From an uncultured Sutterella sp. (GTDB lineage: Bacteria > Pseudomonadota > Gammaproteobacteria > Burkholderiales > Burkholderiaceae_F), in contig UPZS01000004.1 of the NCBI GenBank assembly GCA_900538905.1, forward strand, positions 37,921 through 101,920: a DNA stretch of 64,000 nucleotides, given 5' to 3'. The notes beneath the pieces were generated by a model that was not told where the DNA came from, searched no databases, and saw only the letters and a program-made list of their open reading frames with translations. The translations under genes and the position numbers were made by a program. Shown here in pieces: positions 26,603 to 34,996 of this stretch (positions are counted from its first letter, which is position 1; each line of letters begins with the position of its first letter).

Positions 26603-27087
26603 GCTTCAGGCTCTTTCCAGAGTCCTTTATCCTTGAGCGTTGCCTCGGCTACATCCATCGTGCGCAGAATACGGTAGCGTGCGACAGCTCCGATGATCAT
26701 GCCGATGGCACACAAGAGAAGCGCTTGAGAGAGCGGCATCAAAACGGCGGGAGAATCGGGCTTGAACTGCGCAATGAGCGTCAGTCCGAAGGCGACAAAG
26801 CAGTAGAGAACGCGGCGACGGAAATCGGCTTTGCAGACTTCTTCGTCAGGGTTTAGGTCCTGAGCCTTGAGCAGGCGCGCCAGACAAGCTTGGGCGGGGA
26901 CGGCGCGGGCAATTTCATTGGGGCTTGTATCTTTTGCACAAACCGCTAAAATGGCGCGCCCGCGTGTTGCGTTTCGATCGAACGTCCAGAAATAGACGGG
27001 AAGATAGAGGCGCACTGCCTGCACGATCGTGTAGAGTGCGGCAAAAATGAGCAGGCCGGTGGTGACCCAGGCGGGAATCGAAGGCAT
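26599..27087 (-). CDS. Hypothetical membrane protein, three predicted transmembrane helices
   Basis: I do not recognise this 162-residue protein. It has a hydrophobic helix at about 8-30, a central charged soluble stretch (about 38-90, with four cysteines across the protein's middle), and two more helices at about 92-110 and 115-135. It ends in a charged tail. It is the only minus-strand gene within the riboflavin block, divergent from ribH and overlapping the end of the convergent reductase gene by four bases. The coding reading is supported by the sensible membrane pattern and by the absence of a competing plus-strand gene. No function can be given. Confidence 0.65.
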   Translation of the reverse strand: MPSIPAWVTTGLLIFAALYTIVQAVRLYLPVYFWTFDRNATRGRAILAVCAKDTSPNEIARAVPAQACLARLLKAQDLNPDEEVCKADFRRRVLYCFVAFGLTLIAQFKPDSPAVLMPLSQALLLCAIGMIIGAVARYRILRTMDVAEATLKDKGLWKEPEA

Positions 27088-27195
27088 GTTTGTTTTTGAA
27101 GTTCAGAGTGTCGTTGGGCCAAAGTATAAGAGTTTGTTCTGTGCTCTGACCAAACGGCAATCCGAAATCGTTTTATTAAAAAACGGTGTTTCCGC

Positions 27196-27264
27196 GGCGA
27201 TTTTTTCCGGAGAAAGGTAAAATCGCCTGTTATTGAAGAATTTTTGTTTGCATTCGCAAACAAA
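27196..27264 (+). promoter_or_regulatory. Two hairpins in the ribH leader / divergent promoter region
   Basis: First, GGCGATTTT (27196-27204) pairs with AAAATCGCC (27219-27227). Second, TTTGTTTGC (27243-27251) pairs with GCAAACAAA (27256-27264), a nine-pair stem with a four-base loop. Both are perfect and lie 27 to 95 bases before ribH. The FMN riboswitch consensus is not present, so this is either an unclassified leader or binding sites between divergent genes. Confidence 0.45.
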
Positions 27265-27290
27265 CCACTGCAGAGGCTGGAAAGTCAGAT

Positions 27291-27839
27291 ATGACCGTGA
27301 AGACCTTCAAAGGGGAGCTTGATGGCTCCGAAATGAACATCGGCATTGTTGTTTCGCGTTTTAACGAGTATGCCGGCAAAGAAGAACTGGATGCTTGCCT
27401 TGAAGAGCTCAAGGTGCTCGGCGTTCAGGAAGATTGCATCAGCGTGGTGTCGGTTCCCGGCGCCCTGGAAATTCCTTTTGCGCTTCAAATGATGGCCGAA
27501 AGTGAAGAGTTTGACGCTCTGATCGCTCTGGGTGCCGTGATTCGCGGTGAAACCTATCACTTCGAAATCGTGGCCGACACATCTTCTGCCGAAATTGCTC
27601 GCGTGAGCCGTGAATACGACATTCCGGTTGCAAACGGTGTCCTCACGACCTATGACGATGAGCAGTGCAAGGCTCGTACTCACATGAAAGGTAAGGACTG
27701 CGCACGTTGTGCCGTTGAAATGGTCAATTTGCAGACGAGCCTTTACGAAAACTTCTATAGCTCCGATTGGGAAAAGTTCGGCGATGACGACGACGAGATC
27801 CTGGCGGACGACATCGAAAAACATGACGGAAAGTGCTAA
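27291..27839 (+). CDS. ribH: 6,7-dimethyl-8-ribityllumazine synthase
   Basis: Penultimate step of riboflavin synthesis, forming the lumazine from the RibD product and the RibB product. Blocks seen: VVSRFNEY (substrate site), [10 protein letters not shown] and [14 protein letters not shown] with the catalytic histidine. At 182 residues it is about 25 longer than typical, due to an acidic C-terminal tail (many D and E after residue 160). nusB begins inside its last 17 bases. Confidence 0.95.
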   Translation: MTVKTFKGELDGSEMNIGIVVSRFNEYAGKEELDACLEELKVLGVQEDCISVVSVPGALEIPFALQMMAESEEFDALIALGAVIRGETYHFEIVADTSSAEIARVSREYDIPVANGVLTTYDDEQCKARTHMKGKDCARCAVEMVNLQTSLYENFYSSDWEKFGDDDDEILADDIEKHDGKC

Positions 27840-28326
27840 TTTGCGGTCTCGCTTGAGCCTGGGGCCTCGTCGCAAAGCCCGTGAGTTTGCGCTCTTGGGT
27901 GTGTACGAGTCGCTGATCAATGAATCGGCTGATTTTGCGGCAATTGACGCTAATCTGCTCAGTGTTATCACCGATGAAGGCAGCCCTGTTGCCGGATGCG
28001 ATCTCAGCTCGGAAGACTTCGATCACTGCGATCAGGAGTTTTACCGTGACATCCTTGACGGAGTGATCAAGGGCAAGGGAGAGCTTCTCGAGACGCTCTC
28101 TCGTCATCTTGACCGCGACCCGCAACGTTTGTCTGTGGTGGAGCGCGCCTGTCTGATGATCGGTACGTGGGAAATGAAGAATTGCCCGCAGATTCCCTAT
28201 CGCGTCGTGATTAACGAAGCGGTGGAATTGTGCAAAGTCTTCGGTGCCGATCGAGGCTATAAGCTCGTCAACGGCGTGCTTGACAAGGTCGCAAGCGAAC
28301 TGCGTCCCGCTGAACACGAGGCTTAA
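27823..28326 (+). CDS. nusB: Transcription antitermination factor NusB
   Basis: Binds boxA RNA with NusE (S10) in rRNA antitermination. All-helical 167-residue protein with the family features: [14 protein letters not shown] at the N-terminus and [22 protein letters not shown] (in two adjoining parts) toward the C-terminus. I start at ATG 27823, overlapping ribH by 17 bases; a TTG at 27841 is another option. The ribH-nusB pair is conserved across proteobacteria. A strong terminator follows. Confidence 0.95.
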   Translation: MTESANLRSRLSLGPRRKAREFALLGVYESLINESADFAAIDANLLSVITDEGSPVAGCDLSSEDFDHCDQEFYRDILDGVIKGKGELLETLSRHLDRDPQRLSVVERACLMIGTWEMKNCPQIPYRVVINEAVELCKVFGADRGYKLVNGVLDKVASELRPAEHEA

Positions 28327-28357
28327 GGCTGAGGCTGTCGAAAACAGCACACCGCAA

Positions 28358-28417
28358 AAGGTGCGGCTTTGAGAGAGAAAGTTTCTCTTTCGGCCGTGCC
28401 TTTTTTGTTTTTTTCGC
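28358..28417 (+). terminator. Terminator after nusB
   Basis: AAGGTGCGGC pairs (two G-U pairs) with GCCGTGCCTT; inside is a GAGAGAAA/TCTCTTTC stem, and a long T-rich run TTTTTTGTTTTTTT follows. Confidence 0.85.
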
Positions 28418-28429
28418 CAAAATAGGCTT

Positions 28430-28444
28430 TGTTGTCGGACAACA
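28430..28444 (+). promoter_or_regulatory. Perfect palindrome before thiL
   Basis: TGTTGTC-G-GACAACA, 15 bases, directly upstream of the AGGAGG ribosome site of thiL. With a one-base centre it is better read as a DNA binding site, although a six-pair RNA hairpin could also mask the ribosome site. Confidence 0.4.
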
Positions 28445-28462
28445 GGAGGTTGAAAGAATCCT

Positions 28463-29473
28463 ATGGCTCAAAACGGCGAATTTCAGATTATCGAGCGCTT
28501 TTTTACGCATGAAAACTTCGGCGCCTGGGAAAGCAAGGGCGTAGGCGACGATTGCGCCATTATCGACATGCCGGCAGGTCGCATTGCCGTGACGGCCGAT
28601 ATGATGGCCATTGGCACGCATTTTCTTCCCACGCAGCGACCGGAAGACATCGGCTACAAGGCTCTGGCCGTGAATTTGTCGGATTTGGCGGCCGCCGGCG
28701 CTATTCCGCGTGCGTTTTTTCTCACGATTGGACTGCCTGCACGAGATGATGCCTGGTTAGCGGGCTTCACCAAAGGCATGACGGAACTGTCTCGACAGGC
28801 GGGTTGTCCGCTGCTCGGAGGGGACACGACGCGAACGGCTAAGGTTGGGGATATTCATGCTCCGGTGACGATTTCGATCACAGCGATGGGCGAGTTGCCG
28901 CAAAGCATGGGTCTTACTCGATCTGGAGCTCGCCCCGGTGACGATATTTGGGTGTCCGGCTGTGTGGGCGGGGCCTGGGCGGCACTGATGCATCGCTGGG
29001 GCAAACTCACTCTCGACGCACGCGTTTTCCCGGCAGCGGCACTTGCCATGGATCGACCGAATCCCCGTAATGCACTCGGGACCGCGCTTCTGAGTTCGGC
29101 GACGGCCTGTGCGGATATTTCCGACGGCTTGGCGCAAGACTTGGGGCATATTCTGGAGCGAAGCGGCGTGGACGCTGATGTGCTGTGGGACGCTGTGCCC
29201 AAGCACCCGGCCTTGGCGGCACTGTCGCAGGAGCAGCAAGTCGAAGCGGCCATGAGCGGCGGCGACGATTACGAACTTGTCTTCACGGCACCGGCTGATA
29301 AGCGCGGTTTGATTGAACAGGCTTCGATTTCCGCGCTCACACCCGTAACCCGCATCGGCCGAATTGTCGAAAAGAAACCGAGCGGAGCGCCGCTTGCAAT
29401 TCGTGATGCCTCTGGTCGACCGCTTTTCTTGCCGGTACAGGGATTCGATCATTTTGCGCAAAGTGCTGATTGA
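28463..29473 (+). CDS. thiL: Thiamine-monophosphate kinase
   Basis: Phosphorylates thiamine monophosphate to the active diphosphate. ATP-grasp-like AIRS/PurM fold of 336 residues; visible blocks are VGDDCAII near the N-terminus, AVNLSDLAAAGAIPRAFF, GGDTTR, and CADISDGLAQDLGH. Strong AGGAGG ribosome site. No thiamine riboswitch was recognised upstream. It heads thiL-pgpA-pncC, a conserved order. Confidence 0.96.
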   Translation: MAQNGEFQIIERFFTHENFGAWESKGVGDDCAIIDMPAGRIAVTADMMAIGTHFLPTQRPEDIGYKALAVNLSDLAAAGAIPRAFFLTIGLPARDDAWLAGFTKGMTELSRQAGCPLLGGDTTRTAKVGDIHAPVTISITAMGELPQSMGLTRSGARPGDDIWVSGCVGGAWAALMHRWGKLTLDARVFPAAALAMDRPNPRNALGTALLSSATACADISDGLAQDLGHILERSGVDADVLWDAVPKHPALAALSQEQQVEAAMSGGDDYELVFTAPADKRGLIEQASISALTPVTRIGRIVEKKPSGAPLAIRDASGRPLFLPVQGFDHFAQSAD

Positions 29474-29492
29474 AAACGAAGAGCTTTTGCCG

Positions 29493-30053
29493 ATGTTGTC
29501 AGAGAAATACAGTGCGGACAATCCTGCCTACAACGTGCGCCCCGGGTTGAAGTTTGCCTTCTCGCACCCGGCGCACGCAGTGGCGCTCTTTTTCGGTGCA
29601 GGCTGTCTGAGACCGGGGCCGGGTACGTGGGGAACGCTTGCCGGCGTGCTCGTCTGGGCGGTTTTGGTGCAGTTTTTAAGCTGGAAGACGCTCTCAGTAT
29701 GTATTGCGGTTCTTTTTGTGCTCGGGGCGTTGGCTGCAGAGAAAACCTGCCGCGATCTCGGCGTACAGGATGCCGGTTGCGTGGTTGTCGACGAGGTGGT
29801 TGCGGTTTGGTTGGTGTGCCTGATGTTGCCGCAAAACGGTATTGCTTGGTGCGCTGCTTTTCTCGCGTTTCGACTTTTTGACATCGTGAAGCTGCCTCCG
29901 GCAAGTTGGGTGGATCGTCACATCCATAACGGCTGGGGGATCATGCTCGACGATTTGTTGGCGGGCGTCTGGGCTGCAGTGGTTTTGGTGGGAATTGATA
30001 TGCTCTGCAATCGACTGTTTCCCGGTGCCAACCTTTTTCTCGGGGTCTTCTGA
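29493..30053 (+). CDS. pgpA: Phosphatidylglycerophosphatase A
   Basis: Inner-membrane phosphatase that makes phosphatidylglycerol from its phosphate. The 186-residue form from ATG 29493 aligns with Escherichia coli PgpA (172), including GAGCLRPGPGTWGTLAG and the VDEVVAVW block; about four hydrophobic spans. A GTG at 29463, overlapping thiL, is an alternative start. The stop overlaps the start of pncC (TGATG). Confidence 0.93.
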   Translation: MLSEKYSADNPAYNVRPGLKFAFSHPAHAVALFFGAGCLRPGPGTWGTLAGVLVWAVLVQFLSWKTLSVCIAVLFVLGALAAEKTCRDLGVQDAGCVVVDEVVAVWLVCLMLPQNGIAWCAAFLAFRLFDIVKLPPASWVDRHIHNGWGIMLDDLLAGVWAAVVLVGIDMLCNRLFPGANLFLGVF

Positions 30054-30550
30054 TGGATTCATATGAACTGGCGCTTGAGCTCGGCCAGAAAGCCAAGCGG
30101 CGCGGTGTGACCGTGGCAACGGCTGAGAGTTGCACGGCGGGCGGTCTCGGCTTTGAAATCACAGCCGTTCCCGGATCAAGCGAGTGGTACGAACGCGGCT
30201 TTATCACGTATACGAACCGTGCTAAAGAAGAGATGCTTGGAGTGAAGGCCGAAACGCTTGCCGCGTTTGGTGCCGTCAGTTGCGAGACGGCCCGAGAGAT
30301 GGCCTGCGGCGCTCTGGAACATTCCGGCGCACAACTTTCCGTGTCCATTACTGGGATTGCGGGGCCAGGCGGCGCTGTGCCAGGCAAGCCCGTGGGGACG
30401 GTGTGTTTTGGCGTGGCATTGAAGACAGACGGCAAGGCCACGGTGCAAACCTCCCGTATGCAGTTTGAGGGTAGCCGCGACGCTGTACGGCGTCAAAGTA
30501 TTCGCTATGCGCTGCAATTGCTGTGCAAAGCACTCGGTGACAAGTGCTAA
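30053..30550 (+). CDS. pncC: Nicotinamide-nucleotide amidohydrolase (CinA C-terminal family)
   Basis: Deamidates nicotinamide mononucleotide to nicotinate mononucleotide in NAD recycling. The active-site block is TAESCTAGG with S26; the glycine-rich GIAGPGGAVPGKPVGTV lies in the second half. 165 residues, lacking the N-terminal CinA domain, so it is the stand-alone PncC form. Translation is coupled to pgpA by a one-base overlap. Confidence 0.95.
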   Translation: MDSYELALELGQKAKRRGVTVATAESCTAGGLGFEITAVPGSSEWYERGFITYTNRAKEEMLGVKAETLAAFGAVSCETAREMACGALEHSGAQLSVSITGIAGPGGAVPGKPVGTVCFGVALKTDGKATVQTSRMQFEGSRDAVRRQSIRYALQLLCKALGDKC

Positions 30551-30636
30551 CAACAGATTTGTCTGACCGCTCTCGGGAACAATGACGACGTGTGCCACAA
30601 TGCAGATTCCGATGACTCGTTTCGAGATTTGATGGA

Positions 30637-31071
30637 ATGGAACCTCTGACAAAAACAAAAAAAGAATCCTCTGCGGCGCTCGGCGCTTTCGATAGGCTTT
30701 TCAACGTGTGCCAGTTTCTGGGCCTGAGCGCCATTGCCATTGCGGCTATTGTCGGCTTCGGGACTGAGCTCTGGCGTATGGTGACGGCCGATACGATCGC
30801 CTTGGGCGACCTGCTCTTGCTCTTTCTTTATACCGAAGTGATGGTGATGGCGCGCGCGGCGCTTCACAGTCACCACGAACTTGCTATCGCAATGCCGATT
30901 GCCATTGCCATCGTGGCCATGGGGCGCTATATGGTTGTGAGTTCGGATCACAACGCGCTGCACCAGATGATGTACGCAGGCGCCATCTTCATTCTGGTGG
31001 CAGCGCTCTTTCTTTGGAAGATGCGCGTGCGCCTCACCGGTTGGTCGGCAGGCAAGGACAACGCTGACTAA
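30637..31071 (+). CDS. PsiE family (phosphate-starvation-inducible-like) membrane protein
   Basis: A 144-residue inner-membrane protein with about four hydrophobic helices and the family-like segment LLLLFLYTEVMVMARAAL. PsiE proteins have no defined biochemical role. It follows pncC by 86 bases and ends at a strong bidirectional terminator. No Pho box was recognised, so phosphate control is not implied here. Confidence 0.8.
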   Translation: MEPLTKTKKESSAALGAFDRLFNVCQFLGLSAIAIAAIVGFGTELWRMVTADTIALGDLLLLFLYTEVMVMARAALHSHHELAIAMPIAIAIVAMGRYMVVSSDHNALHQMMYAGAIFILVAALFLWKMRVRLTGWSAGKDNAD

Positions 31072-31089
31072 GAAACACGCACATAAAAC

Positions 31090-31124
31090 ACGCGCACAAA
31101 CTTCAGAGCCTGTGCGCGTTTTTT
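31090..31124 (+). terminator. Terminator after the psiE-like gene
   Basis: ACGCGCACA (31090-31098) pairs with TGTGCGCGT (31111-31119), followed by TTTTTT. It separates two convergent genes. Confidence 0.88.
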
Positions 31125-31143
31125 ATGGGTAAGAACGAAACGA

Positions 31144-31716
31144 TCAGAGTGTGACGTCGTGGGCGTTGCCGATCGTAAGGAAATGGCCGCCGGCGACGTA
31201 GTGAAGCGTACGGCAACTGTCGTCACCTTCCGGGAAGTGCCAGTGTCCCTCGGAGAAGACGCGGGAATCAGCCCAGGCCGCTACGGCTTCGCCGATAAAG
31301 AGGTCGTGCTTTTTCTCGTTGTATTCGTTCGGAATCACTTTGAAAAGCACAGCACAGAGTACTCCTTCGACGGTGGGGATGTCGCAACCTTCGAACTTGA
31401 AAAGCTTAGCGCCGCTTTTTTCAATCTTGTCGACTTCATCGAACTTGCTCACCGAACCCAGGTAAAGCGTTTCGCGGGCAATTTCCAACGACGGCAGGGA
31501 CAACATGAAGTAGCCAGTCTTGTCAATGAGTTTACGCGTGTAGTGAACCGAGTCGATCACCGCGGTCGACAGGGCGGGCGTGGTGTTGAGCGGGCACACC
31601 CAAGTGGCGGGCATGACGTCGACATCGTTTCCATCGGCAGCCGACACCAATGAGGTGGCGCCCAAATTAAAGAGACGATAAACATCCTCCAGTTCCACCG
31701 GCTTGAAGTTTTGCAT
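31144..31716 (-). CDS. Flavin reductase-like domain protein (FMN-binding split barrel)
   Basis: A 190-residue cytoplasmic protein of the flavin reductase-like family, in which FMN binds a split beta-barrel. The order fits: MPATWVCPLNTTP near 35-47, a serine/lysine-bearing helix SVHYTRKLIDKTGYF, and a later LFIGEAVAAWADSRV segment. Such proteins range from flavin reductases to oxidoreductases of unknown substrate. It is 24 bases downstream of pyrF on the same strand and probably shares its transcript. Confidence 0.8.
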   Translation of the reverse strand: MQNFKPVELEDVYRLFNLGATSLVSAADGNDVDVMPATWVCPLNTTPALSTAVIDSVHYTRKLIDKTGYFMLSLPSLEIARETLYLGSVSKFDEVDKIEKSGAKLFKFEGCDIPTVEGVLCAVLFKVIPNEYNEKKHDLFIGEAVAAWADSRVFSEGHWHFPEGDDSCRTLHYVAGGHFLTIGNAHDVTL

Positions 31717-31740
31717 TTTTGTTCTCCCAAATGATGGAAA

Positions 31741-32568
31741 TCAGCTCAAAGCTTTTTTCTTGGCTTCGCGGATGGCAATCATGGTCGCCTCAGCGGCCTT
31801 GGCAGCGGCCTGAGCGAAGTCTTCGCCGTTACCGGCAAAGATGACGGCGCGGCTCGAATTGATGATCATGCCGCGGCCGTGCGCGTCCAAACCGGCAGCT
31901 ACGGCGGCGTTGACGTCGCCGCCCTGTGCGCCGATGCCGGGCACAAGCAGAGGCGTTTCAGGCGCAAGTTCACGTACGCGTGCGATTTCCGCAGGCTGCG
32001 TGGCACCCACGACCAGCCCCACTTGACCGTTGACATTCCAGGGCCCCGAAGCCATCTTGGCAACGCGCTCATAGACCATGTCGCCGTCTTTGGTGACGAG
32101 CTCCTCAATGTCGGCGCCGCCCGGGTTGGACGTGCGGCACAGCAGAATCACGCCGCGGCCTTCGTATTCGAAATAGGGTTCGACAGTATCAAAACCCATA
32201 TAGGGCGAAAGCGTTACGGCGTCGGCTTGGTAGCGCACGAAGGCTTCCTTGGCGTATTGCTTTGCCGTGGAACCGATGTCGCCGCGCTTGGCGTCGAGAA
32301 TGACGGCAATGTCGGGGTGCTTTTCGTGAATGTATGCAATGACCTGTTCAAGCGTTTTTTCCAGACCTTCGCCTGCGAAGTAAGCGATCTGAGGCTTGAA
32401 GGCGCAGACGAACGGTGCGGTGGCGTCCACGATGGCACAGCAGAACTGCAGAACACCTTCGGCGTCTTTGGTCAGATGCGCGGGCAAACGTTTGAGATCG
32501 GGATCAAGTCCCACGCAGAGCATGGAGTCAACGGCGTCGATTCGCTTGTTGAGTTTTTCGATGAACAT
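31741..32568 (-). CDS. pyrF: Orotidine 5'-phosphate decarboxylase, type 2
   Basis: Last step of UMP synthesis. The 275-residue protein has the catalytic block ILDAKRGDIGSTA with its paired K and D residues, an N-terminal LCVGLDPDLKRLP, and VPGIGAQGGDV near the phosphate site. The length and N-terminus place it in the longer type 2 group found in betaproteobacteria and mycobacteria. Its leader has a terminator-like hairpin (32589-32614), although no gene precedes it on this strand. Confidence 0.96.
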   Translation of the reverse strand: MFIEKLNKRIDAVDSMLCVGLDPDLKRLPAHLTKDAEGVLQFCCAIVDATAPFVCAFKPQIAYFAGEGLEKTLEQVIAYIHEKHPDIAVILDAKRGDIGSTAKQYAKEAFVRYQADAVTLSPYMGFDTVEPYFEYEGRGVILLCRTSNPGGADIEELVTKDGDMVYERVAKMASGPWNVNGQVGLVVGATQPAEIARVRELAPETPLLVPGIGAQGGDVNAAVAAGLDAHGRGMIINSSRAVIFAGNGEDFAQAAAKAAEATMIAIREAKKKALS

Positions 32569-32588
32569 GACGTTGCGTTTTCCTTCAC

Positions 32589-32629
32589 AAAAAGAAAGGC
32601 AGAAAATGCCTTTCGTAAAAACCGGTTTT
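32589..32629 (-). promoter_or_regulatory. Possible transcription attenuator in the pyrF leader
   Basis: Read on the minus strand: the palindrome AAAACCGGTTTT (32629-32618), then stem GAAAGGCA / TGCCTTTC (32614-32607 with 32601-32594) and TTTTT (32593-32589), then 20 bases to the pyrF ATG. The next gene upstream is divergent, so this hairpin cannot be the terminator of another minus-strand gene. Confidence 0.5.
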
Positions 32630-32753
32630 CTTAAAACTAGATCTTACCGCGACCGCTAGAGCGAGTGGTTGGCAACAGGCAAAGACGAGACGTTTGGGCA
32701 AACACTGACACCATTTGCCTTATAGTTGCACAGGATTTTTGGGAGAAACAAAC

Positions 32754-33725
32754 ATGAGAAAAGAGCTCGCGGTCCTTGCTGCGGCAAGCCTTTTGGTCAC
32801 GACAGCAACAGCCCAGGATTTGATGGGACAAAGTCCTGAAGCACAGGTCGTTGACGTGCCCGTTGTCCAGGGGCGAATCGACGCGATTTCCGGCGTTGTC
32901 TACAGCCAGGTTTTTGAAAGAGGCCGGAGTGTGCGCGGTCTCAAGATGACGCTTTTTGTTCCGCGTACGAAAGAAAAGAAACCGGCAGTGCTTTATTTCC
33001 CGGGAGGCGGGTTTACTTCAGCCGATCACGAGAAGTTCTTGGAAATGCGCTATGCATTGGCTTGTGCCGGATATGTTGTTGCGGCCTGCGAGTATCGTGC
33101 CGTACCCAATAAATTCCCGGCATTGCTTGAAGACGCCAAGGCGGCGGTGCGCTGGATGCGCGCGCATGCCTCAGAATTCGGAGTGGACGCCAATCGCATT
33201 GGGCTGCTTGGTGACTCCGCCGGCGGCTACGTCGTACAGATGGCTGGTGCCACCAACGGCGAAAAAAACTGGGACGTGGGCGACTTTAAGGAGGTTTCGT
33301 CCGACGTGCAGGCGGTGGTATCGATCTACGGCATTTCCGATCTGACGACAATTGGGGAAGGGCTCGGCAACGAGAACGTGCATGCGTCTGCTGCTGTGAC
33401 GGAAGCATTGCTTCTCAACGGGCCGGCCTTTAAGGATTTTGCCGGCGCTTCCGTAAATGCCGATCCCCAAAAGGCGAAGGCGGCAAGTCCCATTGGTCAT
33501 GTCGACGGAACGGAGCCGCCGTTTTTGCTGATGCACGGATCGGGCGACAAGGTGGTGAGTCCCTTGCAGAGCAAAAAAATGTTTGAAGCGCTCCAGAACA
33601 AGAAGGTAGAGGCCGAATACGTCCTCGTGCGCGGAGCCGAACACGGCGATTTGCCGTGGTACCAGCCCGGTGTGATCTCCCGTGTGGTGAACTTCTTTGA
33701 CCGTCACCTGAAGCGAACGGAATAA
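32754..33725 (+). CDS. Secreted alpha/beta-hydrolase esterase
   Basis: A 323-residue hydrolase of the HSL/carboxylesterase type with a signal peptide (1-20, cleavage after ATA). Catalytic residues visible are S155 in GDSAGG, D265 in GSGDKVV and H297 in AEHGD; the oxyanion loop is PGGGF (83-87). I start at ATG 32754, which has GGGAGA upstream. The substrate is likely a short-chain or plant-type acyl ester, but cannot be told from sequence. Five bases separate it from the next gene. Confidence 0.85.
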   Translation: MRKELAVLAAASLLVTTATAQDLMGQSPEAQVVDVPVVQGRIDAISGVVYSQVFERGRSVRGLKMTLFVPRTKEKKPAVLYFPGGGFTSADHEKFLEMRYALACAGYVVAACEYRAVPNKFPALLEDAKAAVRWMRAHASEFGVDANRIGLLGDSAGGYVVQMAGATNGEKNWDVGDFKEVSSDVQAVVSIYGISDLTTIGEGLGNENVHASAAVTEALLLNGPAFKDFAGASVNADPQKAKAASPIGHVDGTEPPFLLMHGSGDKVVSPLQSKKMFEALQNKKVEAEYVLVRGAEHGDLPWYQPGVISRVVNFFDRHLKRTE

Positions 33726-33733
33726 CGACAGTG

Positions 33734-34981
33734 ATGCGAAACGACAGAAAAGAGTTTGAGATTTTGGCCCCGGCTGGTTCCCGTGAGGCGATGGCGGCTG
33801 CCGCTGCGGCAGGTGCCGACGCCGTGTATTTCGGGCTGGGGGCGCTTGATATGCGCAGTCTGGCAACCGGCGCCTTTGGCGAAGCCGATTTACCTGAGAT
33901 CGCCGCATTTGCAAAAGATCACGATTTGAAAACGCGACTGACGGTCAATGCCGTGCTCTACGACGAGGATCTTTCAGCGGCTCGTCAAACGATGCTTGCC
34001 GCCAAGAAAGCGGGCATTGATGCGGTCATCTGCTCGGATGTGGCGGCGATGATGCTTGCGCACGAAGTGGGTATTCCCGTGCATCTTTCTACGCAGCTCA
34101 ACATCGCCAATGTTGAAGCGCTGAAGTTTTATGCGCACTTCGCTGATGTCGCTGTTCTTGCTCGTGAATTGACGCTTGAGCAAACCGCAGCAATCACAAG
34201 AGCCATCGACGAGCAAAATATCTGCGGTCCTTCGGGCAAGCGCATCAAAATTGAGATTTTCTGTCACGGAGCGCTCTGCATCGCACAAAGCGGACGCTGT
34301 TTCATGAGTCTGCACACGCGCGGAAAAAGTGCCAACCGCGGGCAGTGCTTGCAGTCGTGCCGTCGCAAGTACTACATCAAGGACGCCGAGCGCGACATTG
34401 AGCTGCAGATTGATCCTCAGTACGTCATGAGCCCGAAGGACCTCAAAACAATCGGCTTTTTCGACAAGATGGTTCAAAGCGGCGCGCGCATTTTCAAAAT
34501 CGAAGGACGCGCACGCTCGCCCGAATATGTGCGCACGACCGTGCAGTGCTACAGCCAGGCCCTGCAGGCGGTGCTTGACGGCGACTTTACGGCCGACAAG
34601 CTGGCCCGTTGGGATGAGAAACTCGCCGAGGTTTTCAATCGCGGCTATTGGGACGGATGGTACCTGGGAGCGCAAACGCCGGAGCTTGCCTCCGGATACG
34701 GTTCGCAAGCCACAATCACCAAACGTTTTGCCGGCAAGTGCATCAACTTCTTCAACAAGGCGTCGGTGGCGCAATTTCTGGTGCAGGCTGACGGCTTCGA
34801 CATAGGTACTCGACTGCTTGTCACCGGCCCCACAACGGGCGCGGTGGAGTTTGTGGCCGATGAAATTTTTGACGACAACGGACCGGTGAATCACGCGACC
34901 AAAGGAACGGCCGTGACGATCAAGGTTCCCGAGAAGGTGCGTGAAAACGACAAGCTTTATGTGTTGCAGCCTCGCGGATAG
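33734..34981 (+). CDS. Peptidase U32 family protein
   Basis: A 415-residue TIM-barrel protein of the U32 family, opening with EILAPAGSREAM. The conserved cysteine cluster is visible in the middle: CHGALC, GRCFMS, GQCLQSC. Although named after a collagenase, many bacterial members (TrhP, RlhA, UbiU/UbiV) act in RNA hydroxylation or quinone hydroxylation and bind Fe-S clusters through these cysteines. Length and the lack of long extensions suit a TrhP-like tRNA hydroxylation protein, which is an inference. ATG 33734 is preferred to the adjoining GTG at 33731. Confidence 0.85.
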   Translation: MRNDRKEFEILAPAGSREAMAAAAAAGADAVYFGLGALDMRSLATGAFGEADLPEIAAFAKDHDLKTRLTVNAVLYDEDLSAARQTMLAAKKAGIDAVICSDVAAMMLAHEVGIPVHLSTQLNIANVEALKFYAHFADVAVLARELTLEQTAAITRAIDEQNICGPSGKRIKIEIFCHGALCIAQSGRCFMSLHTRGKSANRGQCLQSCRRKYYIKDAERDIELQIDPQYVMSPKDLKTIGFFDKMVQSGARIFKIEGRARSPEYVRTTVQCYSQALQAVLDGDFTADKLARWDEKLAEVFNRGYWDGWYLGAQTPELASGYGSQATITKRFAGKCINFFNKASVAQFLVQADGFDIGTRLLVTGPTTGAVEFVADEIFDDNGPVNHATKGTAVTIKVPEKVRENDKLYVLQPRG

Positions 34982-34996
34982 AGAGCGGAATTATTT

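Noticed and set aside
23600-27290. FMN riboswitch near the riboflavin genes
   Set aside because: None of the conserved RFN blocks could be found before ribD, ribE or ribH by eye.
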